Assembly: GCA_041690355.1 (NCBI GenBank)
Contig: JAWLHK010000006.1
Coordinates: 62,001-126,000 of the forward strand
Source: JAWLHK01 sp041690355 [NCBI: bacterium]
GTDB lineage: Bacteria > J088 > JAWLBW01
DNA: 64,000 nt
Direction: 5' to 3'
Position numbers and translations under genes: made by a program. The notes under the pieces were generated by a model, which was given only the letters and a program-made list of their open reading frames with translations, was not told where the DNA came from and ran no database searches. Below are positions 1-9,302 of this stretch, one piece after another (position 1 is the first letter of the stretch; every line of letters starts with the position of its first letter).

Positions 1-55
1 CCCGCGGGCGCACCCTTCCGCCGCCCTGCGCCCCCCCCGCATTTCCCGTTCCGCG

Positions 56-84
56 TAAAAAATGAGCGCCCCGCGGGGCGCTCG
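56..84 (-). terminator. Rho-independent terminator after fructose-bisphosphate aldolase
   Basis: A perfect inverted repeat, GAGCGCCCC / GGGGCGCTC with a 2-base centre, lies at 64-83. Read on the minus strand it is followed by ATTTTTT (56-63). It sits about 20 bases past the aldolase stop codon and closes the minus-strand gene series. Confidence 0.9.
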
Positions 85-105
85 AGAAACGGGTAACCGC
101 CTCGC

Positions 106-1158
106 TTACGCGACGGTGACATCCTTCGTCAGATAGACATCCTGAATGGCGTTCAGCAGCGCGATGCCGTCTTTCATCGGGCGCTGAAAGGCTTTGCGGC
201 CCGAGATGAGGCCGGCCCCGCCGGCCCGCTTGTTGATGACCGCCGTGCGAATGGCCTCCTGCAGGTCGGTCTGGCCCGACGAGCCGCCGCCCGAGTTGAT
301 GAGGGGGGCGCGGCCGCTGAAGGAGTTGAGCACCTGGTAACGGCACAGGTCGATCGGATGATCCGACGTCAGGTCGGTGTAGACCTTCTTGTGGGTCTTG
401 CCCACCTTGATGGCGTTGTAGCCGCCGTTGCAGTCAGGCTGCTTCTGCTTGATGATGTCGGCCTGAATCGTCGTGCCGAGGTGGTTGGCCTGGCCGGTCA
501 GGTCGGCGGCGGTGTGATAGTCGACGCCGTCTTTCTTGAAGTCGGGGTTGCGCAGGTAGCACCAGAGAATCGTCACCAGGCCGAGCTCGTGGGCGCGCTC
601 GAAGGCCTGCGAGATCTCCTGAATCTGGCGGCGGCTTTCTTCAGAGCCGAAGTAAATCGTGGCGCCGACGGCCACGGCCCCCATTTCGAACGCCTGGTCG
701 ACGCTGGCGAAGAGCACCTGGTCGTACGTCTCGGGAAGCGTCAGCAGTTCGTTGTGGTTGAGCTTCACGATGAACGGAATCTTGTGGGCGTACTTGCGCG
801 AGACCGAACCGAGCACGCCGAGGGTCGAGGCGACGGCGTTGCAGCCGCCTTCGAGGGCGAGCTTGACGATGTTCTCGGGATCGAAGTAGGCCGGCTCGGG
901 TGCGAACGAGGCCGCGGCGCTGTGCTCGATACCCTGATCGACCGGCAGGATCGACATGTAACCGGTGCCCGCGAGACGGCCCGTGTTGTAAATCGTCTGC
1001 AGATTGCGCAGCACGGCCGGCTTGCGGTCGGTCGGCATGAAGATCCGGTCGACGAAGTCGGGGCCGGGCAGATGCAGGTTTTCTTTGGGGAACTTGGCTT
1101 TGTGATTCAGCAGGCTGTCAGCTTCGTTGCCCAGCCATTCGGTAATCTTGTCGATCAT
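106..1158 (-). CDS. fbaB: Class I fructose-bisphosphate aldolase (FbaB/DhnA type)
   Basis: This cytoplasmic enzyme should cleave fructose-1,6-bisphosphate to glyceraldehyde-3-phosphate and dihydroxyacetone phosphate, or catalyse the reverse in gluconeogenesis. The product is 350 residues. It matches the FbaB class I family over its length, with the LPVDQGIEH stretch near residue 75, VKLNHNE near 135, and [10 protein letters not shown] near 292 in the C-terminal phosphate-binding region. The Schiff-base lysine is expected in the 'IKVGKTHKK' region, an inference from the family. A GTG start six bases further upstream is possible, but GAGGAA is spaced ideally for the ATG at 1158. The gene lies downstream of ndk on the same strand, but a terminator and a 7-mer repeat patch separate them, so it is probably its own unit. 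Confidence 0.93.
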   Translation of the reverse strand: MIDKITEWLGNEADSLLNHKAKFPKENLHLPGPDFVDRIFMPTDRKPAVLRNLQTIYNTGRLAGTGYMSILPVDQGIEHSAAASFAPEPAYFDPENIVKLALEGGCNAVASTLGVLGSVSRKYAHKIPFIVKLNHNELLTLPETYDQVLFASVDQAFEMGAVAVGATIYFGSEESRRQIQEISQAFERAHELGLVTILWCYLRNPDFKKDGVDYHTAADLTGQANHLGTTIQADIIKQKQPDCNGGYNAIKVGKTHKKVYTDLTSDHPIDLCRYQVLNSFSGRAPLINSGGGSSGQTDLQEAIRTAVINKRAGGAGLISGRKAFQRPMKDGIALLNAIQDVYLTKDVTVA

Positions 1159-1365
1159 GTCCACTTCCTCATGGTACGGCGTCAGCGCATTCCCTCCGAT
1201 ATGCTACACGGCCCCTGCGAACGCGGAATGTCGGTGAACATTTGCGGTGGCGGACCAGGCGGAACATTTCGGAGGGCGTCGCAGAGGGAGATCCGCTGCG
1301 GCGACAAACAGACTATCGCTCTACATGATAGCAGGTAGGTGAAAAGAAGGGGAGGGCTTCGCCAA

Positions 1366-1500
1366 GTTACGAGTGACGATTCAATTTACAATTTACGATT
1401 GACGATTGACGGTTCAGGCAAGCACCAAAAGAAAAACAGAAGGAGAGAAACGGACAAACGACAAACGAAGAACGAGAAACGAAGAACGAGAAACACGAAC
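1366..1500 (+). repeat. Heptamer repeat patch R1 between fbaB and ndk
   Basis: The 427-base gap between fbaB and ndk holds the ndk terminator and this patch. Read on the plus strand it has a short AGTGACG-type block (about 1367-1379), an ATTGACG/ATTTACG-type block (1380-1413), and a third 7-base family built on ACAAACG, AAGAACG and AGAAACG (1452-1495). Units drift but the 7-base period is kept. The block orientation is antisense to both flanking genes, unlike most other patches in this window. Confidence 0.8.
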
Positions 1501-1529
1501 CGTGCTCCTTTCCAACTCTTGCCGGGCGC

Positions 1530-1562
1530 GCAAAAAAAAGCGCCCCGGTCAGGGGCGCTTTG
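1530..1562 (-). terminator. Rho-independent terminator after ndk
   Basis: AGCGCCCC / GGGGCGCT stem (1539-1559) with a short loop. On the minus strand it is followed by a run of eight T (1532-1539). It lies 25 bases past the ndk stop and probably ends the sdh-suc-ndk operon. Confidence 0.9.
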
Positions 1563-1585
1563 TCGGAGCTGAGAGGGGATCGCCC

Positions 1586-2017
1586 TTACAGCTTCGAATT
1601 CACGAGTTCCATCTGGCCGAAGAACCAGCCGATTTCGAAGGCGGCCGTCTCGGGGGCGTCGGAGCCGTGCACGGTGTTGGCTTCGATGCTCTCGGCAAAG
1701 CGCTTGCGGATGGTCCCCTCGGCGGCCTTGGCCGGGTCGGTGGCGCCCATCAGTTCGCGGTTCTTCGCGATGGCGTTTTCGCCCTCGAGCACCATGACCA
1801 GGCTCGCGCCCGAGGTCATGAACTTGATGAGGTCGCCGAAGAACGGGCGCGCCTTGTGCACGGCGTAGAAACCGGCGGCCTGCTGCTCGCTCATGTGGAT
1901 CATTTTGGCGGCGGCCACGCGCAGGCCGTTCTTTTCAAAGATGGCGATGACTTCGCCGATGACGCCCTTGGCGACGCCGTCGGGCTTGATGATGGACAGG
2001 GTACGTTCTACGGGCAT
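1586..2017 (-). CDS. ndk: Nucleoside diphosphate kinase
   Basis: Ndk transfers the gamma phosphate of ATP to other nucleoside diphosphates through a phosphohistidine. The product is 143 residues, the normal length. It starts [15 protein letters not shown] and carries the family signature [10 protein letters not shown] near residue 115, whose histidine is the phosphorylated residue. A longer reading frame reaches 2044, but the family N-terminus fixes the start at 2017. It is the last gene of sdhCAB-sucCD-ndk. The context is sensible because succinyl-CoA synthetase makes ATP or GTP and Ndk equilibrates them. A 125-base gap with a heptamer repeat separates it from sucD. Confidence 0.95.
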   Translation of the reverse strand: MPVERTLSIIKPDGVAKGVIGEVIAIFEKNGLRVAAAKMIHMSEQQAAGFYAVHKARPFFGDLIKFMTSGASLVMVLEGENAIAKNRELMGATDPAKAAEGTIRKRFAESIEANTVHGSDAPETAAFEIGWFFGQMELVNSKL

Positions 2018-2105
2018 GATCTTCTGCTTTCCGCTTGAGTGCATTTTATGCCGACCGGGCCATATTGGGAACCGGTCGACGGCAATGGTCGCTCGATTGC
2101 CGCCG

Positions 2106-2138
2106 ACAAATTGTCAGTCGTCAATCGTAAATCGTCAA
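2106..2138 (-). repeat. Heptamer repeat patch R2 after sucD
   Basis: On the minus strand the sequence just past the sucD stop codon reads as ATTGACG / ATTTACG / ATTGACG / ACTGACA units, beginning 4 bases after the stop. It is the same family as the blocks near 1380, 7820, 15974, 44670 and 52694. Confidence 0.8.
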
Positions 2139-2142
2139 TGGG

Positions 2143-3021
2143 TTATCGGCCGCTCAGCATGGCCGCCATCGTCTCGCCGAGCACCGAGGGGTTCTCGGCC
2201 ACGCGAATGCCGGCGGCCTGCATGGCCTTGGTCTTCTCGTCGGCCGTGCCCTTGCCGCCGCTGATGATGGCGCCGGCATGGCCCATGCGGCGCCCCGGGG
2301 GGGCCGTGCGGCCGGCGATGAAGCCGACGACGGGCTTGTTCTGGAGGTTCTTCTTGATCCACGCGGCGGCCTCTTCTTCAGCCGAGCCGCCGATCTCGCC
2401 GATCATGATGACCCCTTCGGTGTCGGGGTCGTCCTTGTAGAGCTTGAGCACGTCGATGAAGTTCGTGCCGTTGACCGGATCGCCGCCGATGCCGACGCAG
2501 GTGCTCTGGCCGATGCCCAGGGCGCTCAGCTGGTTCACCGCTTCATAGGTCAGCGTTCCCGAGCGCGACAGCACGCCGATCTTGCCCGGCTTGTGGATAT
2601 GCCCCGGCATGATACCGATCTTGCATTCCCCCGGCGTGATGACGCCCGGGCAGTTCGGGCCGACCAGGCGTGTTTCCTTGTCGCGCAGAAAGGTCTTGGC
2701 CTTGACCATGTCGAGAATCGGAATGCCTTCGGTGATGGCGATGACCAGGCGCACGCCGGCGTCGGCGGCTTCCATGATCGAATCGGCCGCGAACGGCGGC
2801 GGAACGTAGATGACCGAGGCGTCGGCCCCCGTCGCTTCGACCGCTTCCTTCACCGTGTTGAAGACGGGCACGCCTTCGACGGTCTGCCCGCGCTTGCCCG
2901 GGGTGACGCCGCCCACGATCTGCGTGCCGTACTCCAGCATCAGCTTCGTGTGAAAGGTGGCCGTCTTGCCGGTGATCCCCTGGACGAGGACCCGCGTCTC
3001 TTTGTTGACCAGAATGCTCAT
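2143..3021 (-). CDS. sucD: Succinyl-CoA synthetase alpha subunit
   Basis: SucD binds CoA and carries the phosphorylated histidine of the citric-acid-cycle enzyme that converts succinyl-CoA to succinate with formation of ATP or GTP. The product is 292 residues with the N-terminal CoA-binding Rossmann fold ([13 protein letters not shown] from about residue 13), [16 protein letters not shown] near 123, and [11 protein letters not shown] near 248, whose histidine is the phosphate carrier. It lies 30 bases after sucC in the same orientation, as expected for the alpha/beta heterodimer. Confidence 0.97.
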   Translation of the reverse strand: MSILVNKETRVLVQGITGKTATFHTKLMLEYGTQIVGGVTPGKRGQTVEGVPVFNTVKEAVEATGADASVIYVPPPFAADSIMEAADAGVRLVIAITEGIPILDMVKAKTFLRDKETRLVGPNCPGVITPGECKIGIMPGHIHKPGKIGVLSRSGTLTYEAVNQLSALGIGQSTCVGIGGDPVNGTNFIDVLKLYKDDPDTEGVIMIGEIGGSAEEEAAAWIKKNLQNKPVVGFIAGRTAPPGRRMGHAGAIISGGKGTADEKTKAMQAAGIRVAENPSVLGETMAAMLSGR

Positions 3022-3051
3022 GGTTCCAGATTCCTGAATTCGGGTGTCTGA

Positions 3052-4221
<1,170 letters not shown>

Positions 4222-4290
4222 GTGGGTCCGTGCTGAAACTGTGGCGCCGGGCGGCTCCGCCTGTGCGGGGCGCCCGGTCCGGGGTTTCCG

Positions 4291-5037
4291 TTATTTACCG
4301 AAAATGTCCTTGATCCCCTGAACGGTCGTCGCGCGCCCCATGGCGGCGATGCTCTCGGTCAGCGGAATTTCCTTCGGGCACGCCTTGACGCAGTTCTGCG
4401 CGTTACCGCAGTCGGCAACGCCCCCTTCGTCCATGATGGCGTGCAGGCGGTCGGCCTTGTTCAGGGCCCCCGTCGGGTGGTCGTTCATCAGGCGCACCTG
4501 GCTGAGCGCGAAGGCGCCGACGAAATTGTTGTCCGGCGAGTACTGCGGGCAGACCTCGAGGCAGCAGCCGCAGGTCATGCACGTCGACAGGGCATAGCGC
4601 TTCAGCGCGGCGTCTCCGCTCTGGCGCGGGCCGGGGCCCAGGTCGTGCGTGCCGTCGATGGGCACCCAGGCGTTGACCTTCTTGAGGTCGTTGAACATGC
4701 GCTGGCGGTCGACCTGCAGGTCGCGCACGGTGGGGAACTTCGTCATCGGTTCGAGGCGCAGCGGCTGTTCGAGCTTGTCGACCAGGGCCGAACAGGCCTG
4801 GCGCACCTTGCCGTTGATGACCATCGTGCAGCTGCCGCAGACTTCTTCGAGGCAATTCTGATCCCAGGTCACCGCCGGCACCCGCTGCCCGGCAGAGTTC
4901 TGCGGCTTGCGCTGAATCTCCATGAGCACGCTGATGACGTTCATGTTTTTCTTGTACGGAAGCGAAAAGTGCTCCCAGTAGGGCGCCGTATCGGGTTCGA
5001 GCTGGCGCTTGATGTGGACTTCAATCGTGTTGGCCAT
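4291..5037 (-). CDS. sdhB: Succinate dehydrogenase iron-sulfur subunit
   Basis: SdhB passes electrons from the flavoprotein to the membrane cytochrome. The product is 248 residues. All three cluster motifs are visible: CLEEVCGSC plus a downstream Cys for [2Fe-2S] (about residues 62-81), CMTCGCCLEVCP for [4Fe-4S] (about 153-164), and CGNAQNCVKACPKEIP for [3Fe-4S] (about 209-224). Gene order sdhC-sdhA-sdhB is that of the Bacillus/epsilon/delta-type enzyme with one b558-type cytochrome subunit. It lies 24 bases after sdhA. Confidence 0.96.
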   Translation of the reverse strand: MANTIEVHIKRQLEPDTAPYWEHFSLPYKKNMNVISVLMEIQRKPQNSAGQRVPAVTWDQNCLEEVCGSCTMVINGKVRQACSALVDKLEQPLRLEPMTKFPTVRDLQVDRQRMFNDLKKVNAWVPIDGTHDLGPGPRQSGDAALKRYALSTCMTCGCCLEVCPQYSPDNNFVGAFALSQVRLMNDHPTGALNKADRLHAIMDEGGVADCGNAQNCVKACPKEIPLTESIAAMGRATTVQGIKDIFGK

Positions 5038-5061
5038 GATTCGACTCCTGCGACCTTGGGA

Positions 5062-6972
5062 TCACTTCTTCGGACCGCTGATACCGCTGTCAGGACTGCC
5101 CGTCGTGCCGGCGCCCGGGGTCGGCGCGGTGTGCGCGCCCTGGCCGGCCGATTCGCGGGCTACGCCCGCCGTGGTGCCCTGGCTCGTCGTCGCGCCGCCG
5201 CGGTAGTCGCGCTTGCGGGGCGTGATGAAGCGGATATCGACAGGCTCGTATTCGAGCTGCGGCTGCCCGTTCACGAACTTCGCCTTCGTGGTCTTCATCC
5301 AGGTGGCGTCGTCGCGGTCGGGGAACTCCGGCTTGTAGTGCGCGCCGCGGCTTTCGTTGCGGGCGAGGGCACCCAGGGTGATGACCCGGGCGAGCTGCAG
5401 CATGTGGTAAAGGTCGCGCGTGAACACGAGCTCCTGGTTGGCCCACGAGCCCTTGTCGTTCAGGCCGATGCGCTCCCAGCGGGCGAGCATCTCCTGCAGC
5501 TTGCGATCGGTCTCTTCGAGGTTCTTGTTGTAGCGGACGATGGTGACGTTGTCGGTCATCAGCTCGCCCAGCTCCTTGTGCAGCACGTAGGCGTTCTCGG
5601 GGCCGTCCATCCGCCGGATCTTGTCCGTGAAGGCCTGGCGTTCGTGCCGGCTGCGCTCGTAGACTTCTTCCTTGAGGTCGGCCGAAGACTTCTGCAGCCC
5701 CTTGATGTACTTCACGGCCGCCGGCCCCGCCACGAAGCCGCCGAAGATGCACGAGACGAGCGAGTTCGCGCCCAGGCGGTTCGCGCCGTGGTACTGATAT
5801 TCGCATTCGCCCGCGGCATACAGGCCGGGGATGTTCGTCGCCTGGTTCCTGCTCGACGACAGGTCGAGGTTGCCGTCTGCCTTGGTTTCGTAGCCGACCC
5901 ACAGGCCGCCCATCGAATAGTGGACGCCGGGGAAGATCTGCATGGGGACCTTGCGCGGATCGTCGCCGACGAACTTCTCGTAGATTTCGAGGATGCCGCC
6001 CAGCTTCTGGTTCAGCTTCTCGACGGGGATGTGCGTCAGGTCGAGGTAGACCTTGTTCTCGCCGTCGACGCCGAGCTTCTGATGGACGCAGACGTCGAAG
6101 ATCTCGCGCGTCGCGATGTCGCGGGGGACCAGGTTACCGTACTTGGGATACTTCTCTTCGAGAAAGTACCACGGCTTGCCGTCCTTGTACGTCCACACCC
6201 GGCCGCCTTCGCCACGGGCGCTTTCAGACATCAGGCGCAGCTTGTCTTCGCCCGGGATGGCCGTCGGATGCACCTGGATGAATTCGCCGTTCGCGTAGTA
6301 GACCCCCTGCTGGTAGAGGATCGAGGCCGCGTTGCCGGTGTTGAAGGTCGAGTTCGTGCTCTTGCCGTAGATGATGCCCGGGCCGCCCGTGGCCATGATG
6401 ACCGCGTCGGCGCGGAAGGTGCGCTCTTCCATCGTGCGCATGTTCTCGGCCACGATGCCGCGGCAGACGCCGTCGTCGTCGAGCACCACGCCCAGAAAGT
6501 TCCACCCTTCGTACTTCTCGACGTTCCCCTCGACTTCGTGCCGGCGCACCTGTTCGTCGAGCGCGTAGAGCAGCTGCTGGCCCGTCGTCGCGCCCGCGAA
6601 GGCCGTGCGGTGGTGCAGGGTGCCGCCGAAGCGGCGGAAGTCGAGCAGCCCTTCGGCTGTGCGGTTGAAGGGAACCCCCATGCGGTCGAGCAGGTAGATG
6701 ATGCCCGGCGCCGCTTCGCACATGGCCTTGATCGGGGGCTGGTTGCCCAGGAAGTCGCCGCCGTAGACGGTGTCATCGAAGTGGATGAGCGGCGAGTCGC
6801 CTTCACCCTTCGTGTTCACGGCGCCGTTGATGCCCCCCTGCGCGCACACGCTGTGGCTGCGCTTGACGGGAACGAGCGAGAACAGATCGACCGGATGTCC
6901 GGCCTCGGCCACCTTGATCGTCGCGGCAAGGCCTGCGAGACCGCCGCCGACTACGATAATCCGCTGTTTCAT
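5062..6972 (-). CDS. sdhA: Succinate dehydrogenase flavoprotein subunit
   Basis: SdhA oxidises succinate to fumarate with covalently bound FAD. The product is 636 residues from the ATG at 6972; a TTG six bases upstream is less likely because TAAGG is spaced for the ATG. Visible are the N-terminal dinucleotide-binding motif VVGGGLAGLAA, the LHHRTAFAGATTGQ segment near residue 130 (the region of the FAD-linking histidine in the family), HPTAIPG near 242 and RGEGGRVWT near 260. An unusual tail of about 45 residues rich in Gly, Thr, Ser, Ala and Pro follows the conserved end (codons about 5065-5200). The gap to sdhC is only a few bases. Confidence 0.95.
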   Translation of the reverse strand: MKQRIIVVGGGLAGLAATIKVAEAGHPVDLFSLVPVKRSHSVCAQGGINGAVNTKGEGDSPLIHFDDTVYGGDFLGNQPPIKAMCEAAPGIIYLLDRMGVPFNRTAEGLLDFRRFGGTLHHRTAFAGATTGQQLLYALDEQVRRHEVEGNVEKYEGWNFLGVVLDDDGVCRGIVAENMRTMEERTFRADAVIMATGGPGIIYGKSTNSTFNTGNAASILYQQGVYYANGEFIQVHPTAIPGEDKLRLMSESARGEGGRVWTYKDGKPWYFLEEKYPKYGNLVPRDIATREIFDVCVHQKLGVDGENKVYLDLTHIPVEKLNQKLGGILEIYEKFVGDDPRKVPMQIFPGVHYSMGGLWVGYETKADGNLDLSSSRNQATNIPGLYAAGECEYQYHGANRLGANSLVSCIFGGFVAGPAAVKYIKGLQKSSADLKEEVYERSRHERQAFTDKIRRMDGPENAYVLHKELGELMTDNVTIVRYNKNLEETDRKLQEMLARWERIGLNDKGSWANQELVFTRDLYHMLQLARVITLGALARNESRGAHYKPEFPDRDDATWMKTTKAKFVNGQPQLEYEPVDIRFITPRKRDYRGGATTSQGTTAGVARESAGQGAHTAPTPGAGTTGSPDSGISGPKK

Positions 6973-6981
6973 CTGCAAACC

Positions 6982-7611
6982 TTACTTGAAAGCGAAGAGG
7001 ATGTTCACGCCGACGGCGAAGAGCACCAGGGCCACGCCGATGCTGACCTTGATCATCGCGCGCTGGGCCTGGGGCGAAACGACCAGCCCCCACTTGAACG
7101 CGAAGTTGAAGAGGCCGTTGCCGAGGTGATAGGCGACCGAACCGACGCCGAGGATGTAAATCACCTTGATCCAGCCCGCGCCGAAGTACTCGGCCATGTA
7201 GGCGTAATCGACCTTGGCGCCGCCGAGGCCCCACTGGTACAGATAATCCTGCAGGCGCGTCTCGGAGACGTGAAAGATGATGAAGAGAAAGAGGATGATG
7301 CCGGTCACCCGCTGCGCCGTGTAGGCGAAGTTCTGATAGAACGGGTAGGCGTCGATGTTCGGCTTCGATTCGGCCGTGATGAAGAAACCGTAGATCGAGT
7401 GGAACAGGAGCGGCGCGAAGACGATGCCGATTTCGGCCGCCCACAGATAGGGCATGTCGTGCAGGCGATCGACCGCCGCGTTGAACGACGCCGCGCCGCC
7501 GAGGGCGTGGGCGTTGGTCCAGTAGTGTTCGGCGATGAAGACCGCCAGCGGGATGATCCCCGAAAGGGAATGCAGGCGGCGCAGAAGATACGTAAACGTA
7601 CCGCGCGTCAT
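6982..7611 (-). CDS. sdhC: Succinate dehydrogenase cytochrome b558 subunit
   Basis: A 209-residue membrane protein with five hydrophobic segments that anchors SdhAB and passes electrons to quinone. It matches the single-subunit cytochrome b558 type. Candidate haem-ligand histidines lie in LHSLSG (residue 14), AEHYW (28), FHSIYG, FHVSETR and YHLGNG, one near each of several helices. GAGGAGA stands 9 bases before the ATG. It is the first gene of the operon and is preceded by a 150-base leader with a candidate promoter. Confidence 0.94.
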   Translation of the reverse strand: MTRGTFTYLLRRLHSLSGIIPLAVFIAEHYWTNAHALGGAASFNAAVDRLHDMPYLWAAEIGIVFAPLLFHSIYGFFITAESKPNIDAYPFYQNFAYTAQRVTGIILFLFIIFHVSETRLQDYLYQWGLGGAKVDYAYMAEYFGAGWIKVIYILGVGSVAYHLGNGLFNFAFKWGLVVSPQAQRAMIKVSIGVALVLFAVGVNILFAFK

Positions 7612-7769
7612 AACGATGTTCTCCTCAGGACGGACACTGTGCGCCCCTGGGGCCGCGACGCACCGCGTCTCGGAGGGCGCAAACAGTTCAAGTAGGCGAG
7701 ATAACTCATGAAACGATTCAACACCGCGGCTGCGGATTGCCGCACAATCAGCTCAAGGTGTAACCAATT

Positions 7770-7797
7770 AGCTTACCGGAATCGGGGGATACGTCAA
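7770..7797 (-). promoter_or_regulatory. Candidate sigma70-type promoter of the sdhCAB-sucCD operon
   Basis: On the minus strand TTGACG (7792-7797) and TAAGCT (7770-7775) are separated by 16 bases. Transcription would start near 7763 and leave a leader of about 150 bases before sdhC. The rest of the 7612-7952 gap holds heptamer repeat R3 and the terminator of the biotin carrier gene. Confidence 0.5.
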
Positions 7798-7812
7798 GCT
7801 GCGTCATTTTTA

Positions 7813-7860
7813 GGATTGACGAGTGACAATTGACGATTGACGATTTCCGGCGAGTGATGA
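7813..7860 (+). repeat. Heptamer repeat patch R3 upstream of the sdh operon
   Basis: Plus-strand units ATTGACG, AGTGACA, ATTGACG, ATTGACG and ATTTCCG run from 7813 to about 7850, followed by CGAGTGATGA. It mixes the two closely related families (ATTGACG and AGTGACG differ at one base). It lies just upstream of the candidate sdh promoter. Confidence 0.75.
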
Positions 7861-7895
7861 ACGCTGGGCAGGCGGGCGAGGGGAAGGGGGGGCAT

Positions 7896-7929
7896 GAAAA
7901 AGGCCGGCTTGCGCAGGGCAGGCCGGCCG
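7896..7929 (-). terminator. Rho-independent terminator after the biotin carrier gene
   Basis: GGCCGGC (7902-7908) pairs with GCCGGCC (7922-7928). On the minus strand the hairpin is followed by five T. It lies 24 bases past the stop codon of the small biotinyl protein. Confidence 0.85.
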
Positions 7930-7952
7930 GAACGATCGGAGCGACGCGGGGG

Positions 7953-8165
7953 TTACTCGACGACGGCGACGACGTCACCTTCCTGCACCGTATCGCCTTC
8001 TTTCACGCGGATTTCTTTGACGGTGCCGTCTACGGTCGTCATGATCGGGATCTCCATCTTCATGGACTCGAGGATGACGATGACGTCGTCCTCGGCGACT
8101 TGCTGCCCGACCTGGGCCTCAATCTTCCACACCTTGCCCACCATTTCGGAAACGACGTCAGCCAT
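7953..8165 (-). CDS. Stand-alone biotin carboxyl carrier protein
   Basis: A 70-residue protein that is nothing but a biotinyl/lipoyl domain. ESMKMEIP near residue 33 holds the lysine that is biotinylated, flanked by the hammerhead glycine turns. An in-frame extension to 8276 exists but shows no family similarity and runs into a repeat, so the ATG at 8165 is taken. With the separate biotin carboxylase at 9303-10667 it should form part of an acyl-CoA carboxylase. The carboxyltransferase subunit is not in the window. Separation from the crotonase gene by 349 bases with two repeat blocks raises the question whether it is cotranscribed. Confidence 0.9.
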   Translation of the reverse strand: MADVVSEMVGKVWKIEAQVGQQVAEDDVIVILESMKMEIPIMTTVDGTVKEIRVKEGDTVQEGDVVAVVE

Positions 8166-8241
8166 CGATAGACTCCTCAAGTACTGATAGGGGAAAAGGG
8201 CTATCGTATCAAAGCCCTTCGCCGGAGGCAATTCCGAGGAC

Positions 8242-8300
8242 TGAGCGCCAAGTGCCAAGGGCCAAGCAGCAAGCACCGAGCGCTAAGCGCCAAGCGCCGG
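8242..8300 (-). repeat. Heptamer repeat block R4c (AAGCGCC family)
   Basis: Eight consecutive 7-base units on the plus strand: GAGCGCC, AAGTGCC, AAGGGCC, AAGCAGC, AAGCACC, GAGCGCT, AAGCGCC, AAGCGCC. It lies between the crotonase and the biotin carrier gene. I see nothing else in 8301-8479. Confidence 0.85.
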
Positions 8301-8479
8301 GCCCCGAAAACTTCCGCCAGACGCGATAGAACCCGTTCGTGTCGAGCCGACGGACAGGATGCAGGGCAGCCTGCGACGGCGAGACATGCTCATCCCTCGC
8401 TGTCGCGCTCCATTCCATTTCGCGCCGTCAGCTCGGGACGAACGGGAGGGGACGTTGGGGTAGGGCGTTCTTGCCGAAA

Positions 8480-8517
8480 CTCGTCACTCGTCACTCGTCA
8501 CTCGTCACTTCACTTCA
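8480..8517 (-). repeat. Heptamer repeat block R4b (AGTGACG family) at the crotonase stop
   Basis: On the minus strand the crotonase ends AAG-TGA and the TGA is itself the start of the array: AGTGA, AGTGA, then four AGTGACG units. The stop codon and repeat cannot be separated. Confidence 0.88.
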
Positions 8518-9288
8518 CTTGCCCTTCCACACCGGCTCGCGCTTTTCGAAGAACGCGCTGATCCCTTCGTGGGCGTCTTCGGTGGCCAGCGTGGCCGCCA
8601 GCTGGTCCTTCAGAAAGTCGAGCGCGTCGGCGTAGGCGAGGTCCTGCTGATGGTAAAAGGCATTGCGGCCCATGCGCACCGCCGTCGGGCTCTTCCGGGC
8701 CAGTGTCGCCGCGACCTCCTGCGCTTTGGCCATGACCTGATCGTGGGGCACCACCCAGTTCACGACGTTCCACCGCTCGGCCGTGGCCGCGTCGATCTTG
8801 TCGCCGAGCAGCAGCAGTTGCATGCCGCGCTTGCGGTCGATGTTGCGGAAAATGACGGCCATGATCATGTGCGGCCAGAGGCCGACGTTGATCTCGGGCG
8901 TGCCGAACGTCGCCTTTTCGCTGGCGACGAGCAGATCGCAGGCGAGCGCAACGCCGAACCCGCCGGCCAGACAGTGGCCGTTGATGGCGCCGACAATCGG
9001 CTTGCCGAGGTTCGCCATGATCGTGAACAGATCGACGAAGTGCGAGTGGCGATCGGATTTGTCCTCGCCCGACTTGAGGAAGCCGCCCAGGTCGCCGCCG
9101 GCGCTGAAGGCCTTGTCGCCGCTGCCGGTCAGGATTACGACGCGCACGTTCGCATCGTCGCCGGCCCGGCGAAACGCGTTCTGCAGCTCGGTCAGCGTCT
9201 CGGGGTTGAGGGCATTGCGCGCTTCGGGCCGGTTGATGGCGATGGTCGCGACATGGCCGTCGACCGTGTAGAGTACGTTCTGTTCCAT
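8515..9288 (-). CDS. Enoyl-CoA hydratase/isomerase family protein (crotonase)
   Basis: A 257-residue crotonase-fold enzyme, normal length. The oxyanion-hole segment FSAGGDL (61-67) and the GTPEI segment with Glu132 are present. At the position of the first catalytic glutamate of classical enoyl-CoA hydratases the sequence is GGFGV (109-113), so that acid is missing, as in several crotonases with other reactions. It lies 14 bases downstream of a biotin carboxylase gene, which suggests a catabolic route with acyl-CoA carboxylation followed by hydration, for example of branched-chain or terpenoid acyl-CoAs. The substrate is unknown. A start nine bases upstream (MPAMEQN) is also possible. Confidence 0.88.
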   Translation of the reverse strand: MEQNVLYTVDGHVATIAINRPEARNALNPETLTELQNAFRRAGDDANVRVVILTGSGDKAFSAGGDLGGFLKSGEDKSDRHSHFVDLFTIMANLGKPIVGAINGHCLAGGFGVALACDLLVASEKATFGTPEINVGLWPHMIMAVIFRNIDRKRGMQLLLLGDKIDAATAERWNVVNWVVPHDQVMAKAQEVAATLARKSPTAVRMGRNAFYHQQDLAYADALDFLKDQLAATLATEDAHEGISAFFEKREPVWKGK

Positions 9289-9302
9289 GGCGGGCATTTC
9301 CC

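Noticed and set aside
4441-7695. A 1084-codon open frame on the plus strand across sdhB, sdhA and sdhC
   Set aside because: It is the antisense shadow of three well-recognised genes in GC-rich DNA; its translation has Val/Arg/Asp-rich composition and no family resemblance.
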